From contig CM054058.1 of the NCBI GenBank assembly GCA_028641055.1, positions 500,667,919 through 500,731,918 on the forward strand: a DNA stretch of 64,000 bases. Direction: 5' to 3'. Position numbers and translations under genes: made by a program. The notes below the pieces were generated by a model, which did no database searches, had not been told where the DNA came from, and saw only the letters and a list, made by a program, of their open reading frames with translations. This stretch comes from Alopecurus myosuroides. Its lineage: Eukaryota; Streptophyta; Magnoliopsida; Poales; Poaceae. How positions within the stretch are numbered: the stretch's first letter is position 1; every line of letters begins with the position of its first letter. Positions 1 through 10,200 of the stretch are shown piece by piece.

Positions 1-75
1 GTATGCTTGGTACTTCTCACCATATTCTTCTTGCCATAACACTCAGCTGGTTCTTGCACCCTTTTACACTTACAG

Positions 76-1055
76 GCACATGTAACTCGGTCTGATGAAA
101 CCTTGCTGAAGACTGAACAGCTCCTTCTTGCCGAGATAAAACGCCGAGAAATCCTTGAGGATAATATGAAAACTTTGAAGAAGGATGTCTCCAAATACAA
201 GGAGAAGTGCCTCGCCGCTCGGGCCGATTTGAAGAAGTTATCGGATCAAGTCTCCGATACTTATCAGATCTTACTTAGTAAGTGTTTGCCTGCCGGTTAA
301 GTTTTTGCCTGCCGACTAATTTTTGCCTGCCGACTAATTTCATACCCGGCTGCTACTGATACGTTCTTACTTCTGTTTCCACTATAGGTGCGAACCTTGC
401 AGCTCCAGAGGAAGATGCTATTGTCAAGGTTAGGACCCTGAAGGCTGTGCTCCGGACTTTCTTTGCCGGCACCAAATTTATATTGAATGCCATTAATTGG
501 CCCACGGAAGCCTATCCGGGTGAAGAGAACCTTGTCCAAGCCTGCTCCACTGTACCCGGATGGATTGAACTCTGGAAGCGTTCGTCGTGCCGTACCGGTA
601 TAGTGCGGGCTTTGACCTTGGCCAAAGCCTACTTTCCGAAGCTTGACCCGGCGAAGATAATCTCCGGGTTTCCTGAGTTCAAGGCGGATGGCACCAAATT
701 TACGCCTAAGGATTTCAAGGCCATTCAGTCGGCAGTGCGCCCCTCTGCCACCACTCTAGCCGATAGCTTGAACCTTAATACACTAATGGCTGCGTATGAC
801 GCTGATGACAAGATTATCACAGAGGAAGCACCCCCGCCCTTTGATCTCTTGGAGAAGTGGGCTGATTACTCAGCTAAGAAGAAGGAGGCAACTTCGAAGA
901 GGGAGGCCGACTTAAAATCAGGGCCGTCCGCCTCTACACCGTCCGTCCTTCCTCCTATCCGCCCTGGCGCGGTGAGTCCGGGTGGCTCTGCCAAAAAAGC
1001 TAAGAAGCAGGTCCAGGAGCAAGACCCGAAAGATCGCGCTCAGGAGGCCGAGTAG
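76..1055 (+). CDS. Antisense accessory ORF of Tat-like element (last two exons)
   Basis: Two exons are visible, 76-279 and 388-1055. An acceptor CAG precedes 76, a donor GTAAGT follows 279, and an acceptor ATAG ends at 387. The frame joins cleanly across the intron and stops with TAG at 1053-1055. The first exon encodes a charged, heptad-like segment that looks like coiled coil. The second encodes a helical domain followed by a low-complexity Ser/Pro/Lys-rich tail. Exon pattern, position next to the 3' LTR and antisense direction match the complete six-exon gene at 40535-43468, so this is the C-terminal part of its homologue. Upstream exons lie outside the window. The protein's function is unknown; a Gag-like or DNA-binding role would be a guess. 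Confidence 0.75.
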
Positions 1056-2112
1056 AGTAAGGACGTCATAATACCTTAGTCACGTGGGACCTTTTTGTTT
1101 GAGCTATTTTATTCTGTTAATGGTGCGCCTGTGCACTTCTGATACCGATGCAAAAGCTTGTAATATACTTCTATTTGGTGACATATTTTCGCGGCTTTCC
1201 TAGCCTTTTGATAATCATACTTTTTGCTGTTCTTCTGAACTTGTTCTTGATACCCATCTCTCTTTTTAGCTCCCTTCATAAGACTCGTTTTTTCCGAGAC
1301 CAGGGGCTTTGATAAGTGAAATTCTCTTGAAGTTCCCAAGACTCGGATAATAGGGCCGTTTTGAACCTTGGTATCAAAGTGGTTTGTTTCTGTTACGAAG
1401 TCCGCAGTCCCCATGACCCAAAGGACGAGTCATGAAGGTGTGGCCTTTCTCAGAGGACAAATCACTCCCTACCAAGGCAAAACCCTAAAACCATCTCATG
1501 TAAATACTGAAGTTATGCTTGATAATCACTGAGTTTCCGGCTTATCAGCCTTGTACTCTGCATAAACTTGTGGTTTAGATGACCCTTTTGACTATCTTAT
1601 ACTATAAGCCGGCTTTCGCGTGGATACCATGTTGTTACATCCATACGAGAACAGTGTCAGTCAAGTCCCATTGGGCTCCATGGCTGATTGTAATCGTAAG
1701 CGAACGAATCATGCCACTTTAGTGCGAGTCAGATCAAGCTTAAGTAAGATAAGTCAAGAAAAATTGGCTTCTTTGCCCAGTCATAAGATTGCAGCCGTGC
1801 TCGTTTGCGAGGAATCGGCCCTTATAACTTATAGTATCTATGCCGGGTCATTCGGGTTAGTGGTCGGTTACCTGAGCAACCAACCCCCAAGACCTACATG
1901 CAATCGATGCTTTTGATGATACTGAATTATCGATGTCGCATAGATACTACTTACTTGTGATAAAGGCGAAAAGACATAGGACTTGATAACCATCTCTTTA
2001 TTGATACCAGAAATTTTGGGTCAGCAGGCCGCCTCATTAAAAACCTTCCAGTCCCCTTAGGTACCCTGGGTAGGAAAAGAGCGCGTCTGAAACCTGCCGC
2101 CCGTTACATTAC
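1056..2112. other. Internal region of Tat copy 1 between antisense ORF and gag-pro; pol deleted
   Basis: No credible coding frame is seen. In a full Tat element the rest of pol (reverse transcriptase, RNase H, integrase) would lie here. It has been deleted, because the gag-protease frame ends about ten residues after a recognisable reverse transcriptase start. Confidence 0.6.
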
Positions 2113-5100
2113 TCAGTTCTTTGTAAGCACTGGTCCTGATCCGGCTTGACCAATGCACATCCTCCATAAGTTGGACTTTTTCCTGATGAGTACCGGGTTT
2201 GCCAGCCAACCTGGGTGGGGCGTTCCAATGACCTGGCTGGTTGTAAGCGGCCGTGTGGCTTCTTCCCTTACAGCAAGCCGCTTGGGGGATTCATCCTCGA
2301 TTAAGGCCACCATTTTAGAATCTTGCGTTACCTTGAATTTTGTTCTTTCGCCTTCAGTACTCGGCCTTTTTGGTGTGGCTATATCCTCCGGGTCTGCTTG
2401 AGATCGGTAGTGCTTGAGCTCTTCTTTTCTACAGGCCTGCTCGGCCATTGCTGCGTCTCCTTCGTCACATTCAGCTGCTATATCTCGATTTCCATGTATG
2501 GTAATGGTCTTCTTGGGACCCGGGATTTTTAGCTGTAGATATACATAACACGGCCTAGCCATAAATTTGGCATAAGCCGGCCTTCCAAACAGCGCGTGAT
2601 AGGGGCTGCGTAATTTCACTACCTCAAAGGTGAGCCACTCAATTCGATAGTTATCCTTTGATTCTCCGAAAGCTACCTCCAATGCGATTTTTCCCTCGGG
2701 GCATGCTGAATGACCCGGCACTATTCCATGAAAAACTGTTGAGCTTTTTTGCAGTTGAGATTCCTTGAGACCCATGCGTAGGAAGGTTTCCCAATATAGT
2801 ATATTGATGCTGCTTCCACCATCCATTAAAACCTTCTTTAGTTCGTACCCATTAACTTGAGGTGCGACTACTAGTGCCAAGACCCCTGGATGTTCCACTC
2901 TTTCTGGGTGATCCCTTCTGCTCCATGTTACCTCCTGTTCTGACCATCTCAAGTATCTCGGAACGGCTAACGAAACTGAGTTGACCGCTTGCTTCAGTAT
3001 CTTTTTGTCCTTGTTAGATCCTCCTGTGGTATGCACATGATATTGACCCAATTGTTTGGGGTTAGCCTGGAAGCCTCCTGCCCCCCCTTGGTTATTACCT
3101 TGATTTCCAGCCGCCGGGTTACCAGCTGGGGGTGGGCCGTTGCCCGGGTTTGCCCCTGGACCCGGTCCTCCTCCCCGCCCTGCGCCTCGCATAGCTCTGT
3201 GCACTTCCTCATTTTTCCATCTTTGCAAATCGGCGCACTGCTCCAAGGAGTGGTTAGCCGGCCTGCCATTCCTGCTGTGTTTTGGGCACGCCATCCTGAA
3301 GATGTCCCAACTATTACTCGGCCGTGGCGGCCCTTGGTAGTTTCCTCCGTTGTGATTTCCAGTATTGAAGTTTCCTTCTGCTCTTGGCCTTGAAGACCCG
3401 GCTTCGGTGTTAGCGACAAACTCGGAGCCTCCTTCGAAGGGACGCTTGTTCTGACTACTTCCGTTGTTTCCTGACGCTGTTCCGTTGCCGGTTCTTCCAT
3501 TACCGCTTGTGTTTGCTTTTGTCTTCTTGTCATCAGCTTCTTCTTCTGTGGTATCTGTCGCAGCGTGTTTGTTGCACGCATCCATCAATTCTCCCATTGT
3601 GACTTCCGACGCATTTCGACTGGACTTCATGCGAGTTAACTTTTGCACTAAAGGTATATACTTGCATGTTTTTGCCATGGCTTGTAGCGCATCCTTGGGC
3701 TGGATGTCTGTGGATGAGTGAAGTATCTCCATAACCCGGCGCACCCAACTGCGCGCCGATTCTCCCTTCTTTTGGACGCATCGCTCTAGATCATCAATGG
3801 TGAATAATTTCCTGCAGGTCCCGTGAAAGTGCTTGATAAACGCGGTCTTCAGTTCTTCCCACGACTTGATCGATCCCTCTGGTAGATTGGTGAACCACAA
3901 TTTTGCTGCTCCTTCAGACATCATCAGATACATGAATTTGGCTTGAAGATTCTCGGACGCGTTGCGGATTGACATTGCCATCTCGTAACTGCTTAGCCAT
4001 GTTTCGGGATCCATGGTTGGCTCATAATTCACTACTTTCCCTGGCTCTTTGAACTTTTCCGGGTAAGGTTCAACTCTAATATTGTCCGAGAGACACTTGG
4101 GCCCCGCAAGAATGATTGAAGCCGGCCTTGCCCTGGAAACGTGTGACGCCGCGGGGGGCGCGTCTGGGCGCTGTGCTGCGGGAGGTCCATGCGCTGCAGA
4201 CCCGGCCGCGGCCCTCCGAGCCCTAGAACTGTCCACGACGGCCTGTGCTGCTGATACTGTCTGAGCGCGGGGAGGAGGCGGCATTTGCTGCTGCTCTTCC
4301 CTCCGCCGCGCCGAGCTTGTTTGTAAATTCCCTTGCTGCTGGCTGACATATGGCGTCCCGTGCATTCCGCTTCTGTGATCCGGGTAATTGGCTTGCTGTG
4401 CCACCGCAGTGTGCAACAGCTCGATGGCTTGCCGGGTCTTCTCTGCATGGGGCGACTCTCCCACAGGTATTTGATTCAATGCGAGTGTCGCCGCATATAC
4501 GTTGTCCATAGGATTGTTGTAGTGGCCGGCTGGCGTGCGGAATCGTGATGGTGGCGGCGGCAGTAAATCGTTGCCGGTTGTCACTCTAGTTTGCGGTGGG
4601 GGTAACCCGGTCCGCTCATTCGCCGGATGTGTCGCTGCTGTTGTCTGTTGGGGTGCGGTCCCCTGATTCACCACTGGTATCGGTTGGTCCTGAGGCGTGA
4701 TGAACAAATTAGCCGGATTAATAACCCCGCCCGTTGCTGGCAACCTGGTGTGGTGCCTTTGATGTATCCTGGACGTTTCCTCTCGAAGCCGGGTTTCCAA
4801 CGCGTCTAGTTCGCGCCGTCGGGTGGCCATCCCTTGTCTATCTGCTTCCACTTGCCTTCTTTGCTGTTCCAATGCACGACGAGCCACGTCCAGATCTCTA
4901 ACACGCTCCGCCGCGTTTTCTGGGGTGATAACAGTGGCAAGGACTGTAGGATCCAAAATCAAATTATTATCGAACAGGGCCGGGTGACGCGGATTAGAGG
5001 GACCCGCCCCTGGTGTCCGATTGGCTTGAAACCCGAACATGTTGGCGTGTTGCTCCTCATCTGTTGCGCGACTGGTGACCGATGCTGACTCTCCATCGAC

Positions 5101-5805
5101 CCGGGCCAAGACCGGGTCTCCGTTAACCACGCCCTGTTGCTGGGCCACTGCCTGAGCCGCCCCGACTGGTGCCGCGGCTGTGTTTCCTTGGTTAGCCGCG
5201 GGGGCTGCATAGACTGCAACTCGGCGCGCGATATCCGGTATAAATTCAGGCTGTTCCTCTTCACCGTTCTCCTCATACCGGTTTTCCAGTAGATCCAGGA
5301 TAGACCCGGTGTCATCTTCTCCTTGGACCCGGTCGCGTGGGGTCCACGCCGGCTCCTCCGGCTGTTCCCACTCCGCGATGGGTTCTTCTGCTGGATATGT
5401 CGTTCCCGTTGATTCTTCATCATCTGATCGGGTAGACGTGGCTTTTCCTGGCATAGAATCAGATCCAACGTTGTCAGGGACCGAATTGGAAGCACATACC
5501 ATACCGATGAAGACGTTGATCCGGCCGATTGTTATGACGGATCCGGTTTCGAGGTGATCCGACTCCGGCCCCCAGCCGGAATCGTCCACCATCTTTTCTC
5601 CTTCGTGGTCGATGTAGATCTCGCCGATGACAAGATTCTCCATGCCCTTCCGAGCTTCTCCCGTGATGTAGACACCTTTGGACGCAGGCCCCACGGTGGG
5701 CGCCAACTGTCGTGGGATAATCACGGCAGATGTTACCAGGGGTAACTGATCTTGGGGCAAGTCGACACAGGCGTTCGGGAGAGGGTTTAGCTCAAAGGAA
5801 GACAT
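2113..5805 (-). CDS. Gag-protease polyprotein with truncated reverse transcriptase stub
   Basis: This is a single open frame of about 1,230 codons. In order it has an acidic N-terminal region, a Gln/Ala/Pro-rich segment with a heptad-like stretch near 4800-4950, and a retrotransposon Gag core (motifs PETWLSSYE and AKLWFTNLPEGSI) near 3830-4010. A Cys/His cluster of type C-x2-H...H-x4-C follows near 3220-3290, then a retroviral-type aspartic protease with the active site LMDGGSSINIL near 2816-2830. The frame ends with a reverse transcriptase start (NPVLIRKK, WRMCI) that breaks off. The first ATG at 5805 lies inside the LTR, and the frame stays open through LTR end and primer site. Gag and protease look intact; pol is lost. 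Confidence in the exact start is low. Confidence 0.8.
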   Translation of the reverse strand: MSSFELNPLPNACVDLPQDQLPLVTSAVIIPRQLAPTVGPASKGVYITGEARKGMENLVIGEIYIDHEGEKMVDDSGWGPESDHLETGSVITIGRINVFIGMVCASNSVPDNVGSDSMPGKATSTRSDDEESTGTTYPAEEPIAEWEQPEEPAWTPRDRVQGEDDTGSILDLLENRYEENGEEEQPEFIPDIARRVAVYAAPAANQGNTAAAPVGAAQAVAQQQGVVNGDPVLARVDGESASVTSRATDEEQHANMFGFQANRTPGAGPSNPRHPALFDNNLILDPTVLATVITPENAAERVRDLDVARRALEQQRRQVEADRQGMATRRRELDALETRLREETSRIHQRHHTRLPATGGVINPANLFITPQDQPIPVVNQGTAPQQTTAATHPANERTGLPPPQTRVTTGNDLLPPPPSRFRTPAGHYNNPMDNVYAATLALNQIPVGESPHAEKTRQAIELLHTAVAQQANYPDHRSGMHGTPYVSQQQGNLQTSSARRREEQQQMPPPPRAQTVSAAQAVVDSSRARRAAAGSAAHGPPAAQRPDAPPAASHVSRARPASIILAGPKCLSDNIRVEPYPEKFKEPGKVVNYEPTMDPETWLSSYEMAMSIRNASENLQAKFMYLMMSEGAAKLWFTNLPEGSIKSWEELKTAFIKHFHGTCRKLFTIDDLERCVQKKGESARSWVRRVMEILHSSTDIQPKDALQAMAKTCKYIPLVQKLTRMKSSRNASEVTMGELMDACNKHAATDTTEEEADDKKTKANTSGNGRTGNGTASGNNGSSQNKRPFEGGSEFVANTEAGSSRPRAEGNFNTGNHNGGNYQGPPRPSNSWDIFRMACPKHSRNGRPANHSLEQCADLQRWKNEEVHRAMRGAGRGGGPGPGANPGNGPPPAGNPAAGNQGNNQGGAGGFQANPKQLGQYHVHTTGGSNKDKKILKQAVNSVSLAVPRYLRWSEQEVTWSRRDHPERVEHPGVLALVVAPQVNGYELKKVLMDGGSSINILYWETFLRMGLKESQLQKSSTVFHGIVPGHSACPEGKIALEVAFGESKDNYRIEWLTFEVVKLRSPYHALFGRPAYAKFMARPCYVYLQLKIPGPKKTITIHGNRDIAAECDEGDAAMAEQACRKEELKHYRSQADPEDIATPKRPSTEGERTKFKVTQDSKMVALIEDESPKRLAVREEATRPLTTSQVIGTPHPGWLANPVLIRKKSNLWRMCIGQAGSGPVLTKN
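5688..5705 (-). promoter_or_regulatory. Primer binding site of Tat copy 1
   Basis: The minus strand reads TGGCGCCCACCGTGGGGC two bases inside the LTR. The first seven bases fit the 3' end of plant tRNA-Asp; the remainder does not, so the primer tRNA is uncertain. The same 18 bases occur in the copy at 48699-48716. Confidence 0.7.
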
Positions 5806-6180
5806 GATACAACTTGATATGACAGCCGGCAATCGAAGTCGCCGGATCTCTATTCTCGATACAATAACACGATTAGGGTTTACACTGGATACTCGATACC
5901 ACTCTATATTGCTAAGGTTCTCAGATCTCTAGATCTCTGTTCAATCTATACCCGAGGGTCGGTTTATATAGTACCCGTACCCCCCTAACTTACTTTACAA
6001 GGCACACCCGGGTCCTACCCATACACGGCGTGCTAACCCTATCTTTCCTTTACAACACCCATAATCCGGGTCACTAGGCCCACGAGCTTGGGCCTCCACA
6101 AACATCTTTATCCCTAGCTGTATCCTGCTCACTGTCTCTGGGCCGGATTATTCCTCGGATCTTGGCATACCGGGTTAGCA
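5708..6180 (-). repeat. 5' LTR of Tat copy 1
   Basis: On the minus strand it runs from TGCTAACCCGG to CCCACGACA (TG...CA, 473 bp). A TATA-like TATATAAACC lies near 5961-5971 on that strand. Copia gag begins directly at its outer edge, so bases 6181-6185 (TCCCC) should be one half of a 5-bp target duplication. Confidence 0.8.
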
Positions 6181-6387
6181 TCCCCCCATCACTACGTCCT
6201 TGGCATCCTTCCTCTCGATCAGGTACTCCGGTGGTGCTTTCTCCTTTCCATCTAGTAGGCCAAGCACCCGCGCTCCTCGCAAGGTCGGCATGACTTGTGC
6301 TTTCCACATCAGGTAGTTGGTGCTTTTGAGTTTCTCGGCTGGTGGTGTGCCGAGGGACTGAGACGCATTGGTGGAGGAGGAGGCCAT
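6181..6387 (-). pseudogene. Copia Gag N-terminal fragment
   Basis: The frame starts at ATG 6387 and continues into the Tat LTR, where the copia sequence stops. It carries the pattern typical of plant copia Gag: a Ser-rich start, then KLKSTNYLMWKAQVMPTLRG followed by LGLLDG. Only about 68 codons remain. It is broken by insertion, not by point mutation. Confidence 0.75.
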
Positions 6388-6725
6388 GTCAATGGGTGAT
6401 CGAGAAATTGGTGTTTAGGTAATTGGTTTTTTTGGTGTTCTTCGATCTAGGCAGGTTTGGAGGTGGTAGGTTGGTTTTGCTCGGTGTTTGGGGTTTTGGG
6501 TATTTAGGGTTTTGTTTGCTCGATGTCACAGAAGAGGTTTTGGCTCTGATACCATATCGAACTAAGCGTGGAACGATACCTTGGCCCCGGTATCGACTGC
6601 GTGTTATATAGGTGGCACAATGCCGAACATATTACAGAGATAATCAAGCGGATGCTGTCTATCTAACCGAACCACCTCATGATCTTCGTGATATACGGTT
6701 TACAAGGATAAATGCTAGTCTAACA
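6181..6725 (-). mobile_element. Ty1/Copia element 5' fragment (short LTR, primer site, gag start)
   Basis: Reading leftwards there is an LTR of about 170 bp (6557-6725, starting TGTTAGACTAG), then a primer site TGGTATCAGAGCC (6542-6554) complementary to initiator tRNA-Met, a leader, and the gag N-terminus. The element is cut at 6180 by insertion of the Tat element. The rest of the copia must lie left of the window or is lost. The LTR inner boundary is approximate. Confidence 0.7.
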
Positions 6726-7017
6726 CTTCCTCCATGGAAGCAATGTCTTGAAGCCTCTTACCCACGTTTCGCCTAGTGACCAGTGGTTGATACTCAACGA
6801 CATAGTTGGAGGTCCAAAGGTCTGAAATTGAACTAGGCCCCATTGATGAGTCCCGCCCCACGAAGCCAAAGCCGGGTGTCGTGGTAGGGTCAAATGGCAT
6901 TTTAATGTCAAATAAAAAAGCAAATTGCTTCACGTACGACAAGGCATCAGACATAACATGTTCATCCACTCAGCCCATCAAATGGTCCACGCTTCGCGTC
7001 GTATAGCAGGTCTGAAT
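6726..7017 (-). other. Unidentified open reading frame fragment cut by copia insertion
   Basis: A minus-strand frame of about 80 codons (roughly 6969-6726) is open up to the copia LTR, whose first bases supply the stop. Composition looks protein-like (segments FAFLFDIKMPFDP, SDLWTSNYVVEYQPL, NVGKRLQDIASMEE). It has no ATG at its left-most open codon and I do not recognise a family. It begins right after the terminator of the candidate Pol III gene at 7018. It may be the tail of a host exon or chance openness. Confidence 0.3.
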
Positions 7018-7193
7018 AAAAAATTGCATTTGCACTCCGTGTCGGGGTGCACCTGTGGGATGTGACACATGTCAAGCTTATGGCCACGGTAATCTCCCTC
7101 TCAGAGATAGGGGCCCATTGGTTGGGGCTTGCATCTGCGTCACGGATACCTGTTTTTGAATAGGCCATTTGAATCAGCTGACCAACGGCTGGT
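7018..7193 (-). ncRNA. Candidate Pol III (USE + TATA) non-coding RNA gene, copy A
   Basis: The minus strand shows a plant snRNA-type promoter (GTACCACATCG at 7257-7247, then 23 bp, then TTTATAA at 7223-7217) and a terminator of six T at 7023-7018 preceded by GCAA. The implied transcript is about 176 nt if it starts 23-25 bp after the TATA box. The 3' end has a hairpin with arms GTGCACCCCGACAC / GGAGTGCA. Promoter spacing of about 23 bp is the Pol III arrangement in plants (Pol II snRNA genes have about 33 bp). It shares blocks with copy B at 12341. It is not U6, U3, 7SL or telomerase RNA as far as I can recall their signatures. Transcript ends are inferred. Confidence 0.5.
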
Positions 7194-7216
7194 GAACGCT
7201 GTGCCTTCGTAACAGC

Positions 7217-7257
7217 TTATAAACAGGTTCAACGTCCCTACCTAAGCGATGTGGTAC
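7217..7257 (-). promoter_or_regulatory. USE and TATA box of ncRNA candidate A
   Basis: GTACCACATCG (7257-7247) differs by one base from the plant upstream sequence element RTCCCACATCG. TTTATAA (7223-7217) follows 23 bp downstream, the spacing typical of Pol III-type snRNA genes. Confidence 0.55.
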
Positions 7258-10200
7258 AATAAACATTACGGTGCGCTAGCATCCAGTCCGTTAATACGAG
7301 CCAGACTGGGGCCCGGTAGACCGCCACATCGGCCCGTACTAGAGCCAGGCCATGGACCCTCGTCTACCTCTCGCGGCGCCGTCGGCAGGCTGCGCGCCTG
7401 CGCGCACGGCCGTTCCGGAGCTACCAAATTTTCCGGCAGAGCAGCAGGAAGCATCTGGGCTCTATCCCGCCGGTGGGGACAAGATGCGCAAGTAGGCGGT
7501 GCTCGCGGTGGCCGCATCTTCCGCAACAAGGTGGACATCCTTCAAGTCCAAGCGCACCTCCAAGTTCATGGCGCACGTAGGACGAGGCCGGCCGACGACT
7601 ACAGATCCGGCGAAAGGGTCGGTAACCAGCTCTGCCCCCTCGATCTCCTTCCCCTCTGTGAATTGCCTTCGATTCATCCAAATCCTTGGAATTCAGCTCA
7701 GATTGATTGATTATGTTAAAAGGGTATAATAATTTGGCTCTCTTGGACGCGTGCCTCTGAGGTACTGTCATGTACTGGGTCCCTGTTCGAGGAAATGCTT
7801 AGCCGCAGTGAGATGTCCTCCGACGGTGTTCTTCCTGTCATGTACTGGGTCTTTGAGGCGTATGAGGTGGTGCAGACCTCAGTTTTTCAGAGAGCCAACC
7901 ATATGGAGGATATCCAGTCTTCCTTGCAGGCAGCAATCGCCAAGGTGTCGACGCATGTGGCGCTGCAACCTCACAAGTGACACATAACTACACCAATGGC
8001 CTAGCCGTCGGCCAATCTGTTGCACATGACTTTGAGCTCGTCTCTTCAGCAACAGACATGCCATCACCAACTCCATCAGTGACTGCTGCAACAGTCATGG
8101 CCTCATGGGCACGATTGAGGCTGCTCAAGTGCAAGAGGTGCCACCACTCACCGGTGCACTGAAAGTGTCTGCCGGCATGCCAACGTCCCTCATGCACAGT
8201 ATCAACAGGGGCGCCCACAAGAGCAATAGCAAGTGCCCGGGTGTGGTCAAGTGGAGGTCCGGCAGTTGGATTGCACTGCTGGAAGAACAACAAACATGTG
8301 GATATCATATCTACCATGGTTCCCACTTTTGGTTTGTCTCCGGCCCTCATCCTCAACGCAAGGGTCATGGTTGGGGCTTGGACTGGCCACTACGACTGGC
8401 ACCATCCGTACTGGTTGTTTCCACACCGACACGCCGCCATCAACGTATTGTGTTAGAGAAGTGTCTCCAGAGAATGGGAGTTCCTTCAATCGCGGTAACA
8501 TTGGTAAAACAGCTGAATGCCCAGTGTTCGAGTTGTTGCCATCACGACAGTATAGTGGTTTGAGTCTGAGGAGGACACTTGCAAAGTCTAGATTCCTACT
8601 GCTATGTTCTTGGACTGGCCGAATCTCTGTACCTTCGGACCCTGTCACGCTGACATCAAATTGGAACGTAATCTCTGTGCATTCATTTGGTTATCTGGAA
8701 CTTCTTGCATGTGCTTGCTCAGTTCTGGACAACATGCCACCATGGAGGCATGGCGGGTTCAGTCCTGGTACTCTGTTTGCGATTAGTTTCTTAGAGCATT
8801 GGTGATGTTTGAACTGATGCAGTCGAAGAGTTTTACCTCTGGTATTTTGGCTGTATTCTTGGGGAACTTCTATTGGTGATGCTTATGTAAACCATGCTGT
8901 GGATAGGAACTCGCATGGTGAAATTTTGAGCACTCCAGAAAATTGGTTGACAACACAAGGTGACTCACTTCATATTACAGAAATATTGTTTGCTACTCTT
9001 GAATTATCCTGTCTTTTGGAAGTGCAGCCACCATGCCACCACCAAGCGTATGGATGCTGTTTGTCGTACATCATGCTGCGGAATTGACTGCGCTGAAACC
9101 ATGGCCATATCCATGGGGAATTGAGAGCAGGGGAAGTGTGGTGGCCAATCTGCAACATTTTGGGATATGGTGTTTCTACTGTATGCTGACTTGGCTCAAT
9201 ACAAGTGTACTGATCATAGATTGCAGCAAGTGTTCGATAATACACCATTGCGGGAAAGAAATGCATTCAACTCAACAGAGAATGTTTCTCCAACACATGG
9301 GAATCCCAGGAGTCTTAATACTGTTCCACTTACTTGCTTCTTTGGGGTGCATCTGGGAAGCATACAACCTGAACCTCTCATGTCACTGTATTTTATTCAG
9401 TGGGATCCTGGAATTTTGACACCTAAAGTCCAAGTGCAACTGAGATTTTCCTTAGTTTTTCATGTGCTTTCTCCTCTGAAAAAACAAGAAAGTGAGCTCA
9501 TTATACAATCTCATCATGCAAACATGAGGGAGATTATTCTACCTGCAATGCATAGGAACTATACTGCACCTATTCATCATTGCTTCAGTTTACAGTTGCA
9601 TTGGCAAACATTTTGCTATACATAATTGGGTTCCTGCACTTAAGAGTACAATCCAGATTCATGGACAGGGATTCGGATTTTCCAGTTGCTCTTGGATAAG
9701 CTGTGATCATTTACTGCAGGAGCTGGTGTTATTCATCAACAACGTGACTTATTTCCAGCAGGTTATACGCATTTTGCTTGTTATCTTACTGCGGCAGGAT
9801 CAGCTCAGGTTGTCAATGCCAAGAGGCTATGTTGGTGGTGTTGGAAGCTTATCGAGCAAACCTACAAACCTGTAGGGGATGATATAGTTTCCTATGTATT
9901 GGTGAGTACTCTGGTGTTTTCTTGACACTAAGATGTCTTCATTTAATGGAGCTTCAGTGCCTGCACACTCTCTGAATTTCGACTGGAAGCACACATACGC
10001 CTCGGTCAGACTTGGGGATCCTGGCATTATACATTTATCCCCGAACTGAGGTTATACCTGTCAACAAAGGAACTATGAATGACTATGGTGGAGTAGCACA
10101 CAGTCAGAAGTTTGATATTGAGGAGGATTCCAGTTTCTGTATGTTGGTTACCCGTGAAATGAATACTACTCAGGCTACATGCTTCACGCCTGTCTGTTGC

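Larger units (their letters stand above)
1..6180 (-). mobile_element. Non-autonomous Ty3/Gypsy element, Tat-like (copy 1, left end outside window)
   Basis: Seen: an LTR at 5708-6180, a TGGCGCC-type primer site just inside it, a long minus-strand gag-protease frame, and the 3' part of a plus-strand antisense gene at 76-1055. Reverse transcriptase survives only as a stub at the end of the gag-protease frame, and RNase H and integrase are absent, so movement would need proteins from another element. The order (gag-pro-pol one way, extra ORF near the 3' LTR the other way) is known from the plant Tat lineage (RIRE2/Retrosat, Grande types). The right LTR abuts copia gag sequence, so this element inserted into a copia. 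The left LTR and left target duplication are beyond the window. Confidence 0.85.

Noticed and set aside
4082..5745. Plus-strand frames opposite gag-protease
   Set aside because: Long GC-rich coding DNA leaves open frames on the other strand; they have no start context or motifs, and the minus frame has clear Gag and protease motifs.
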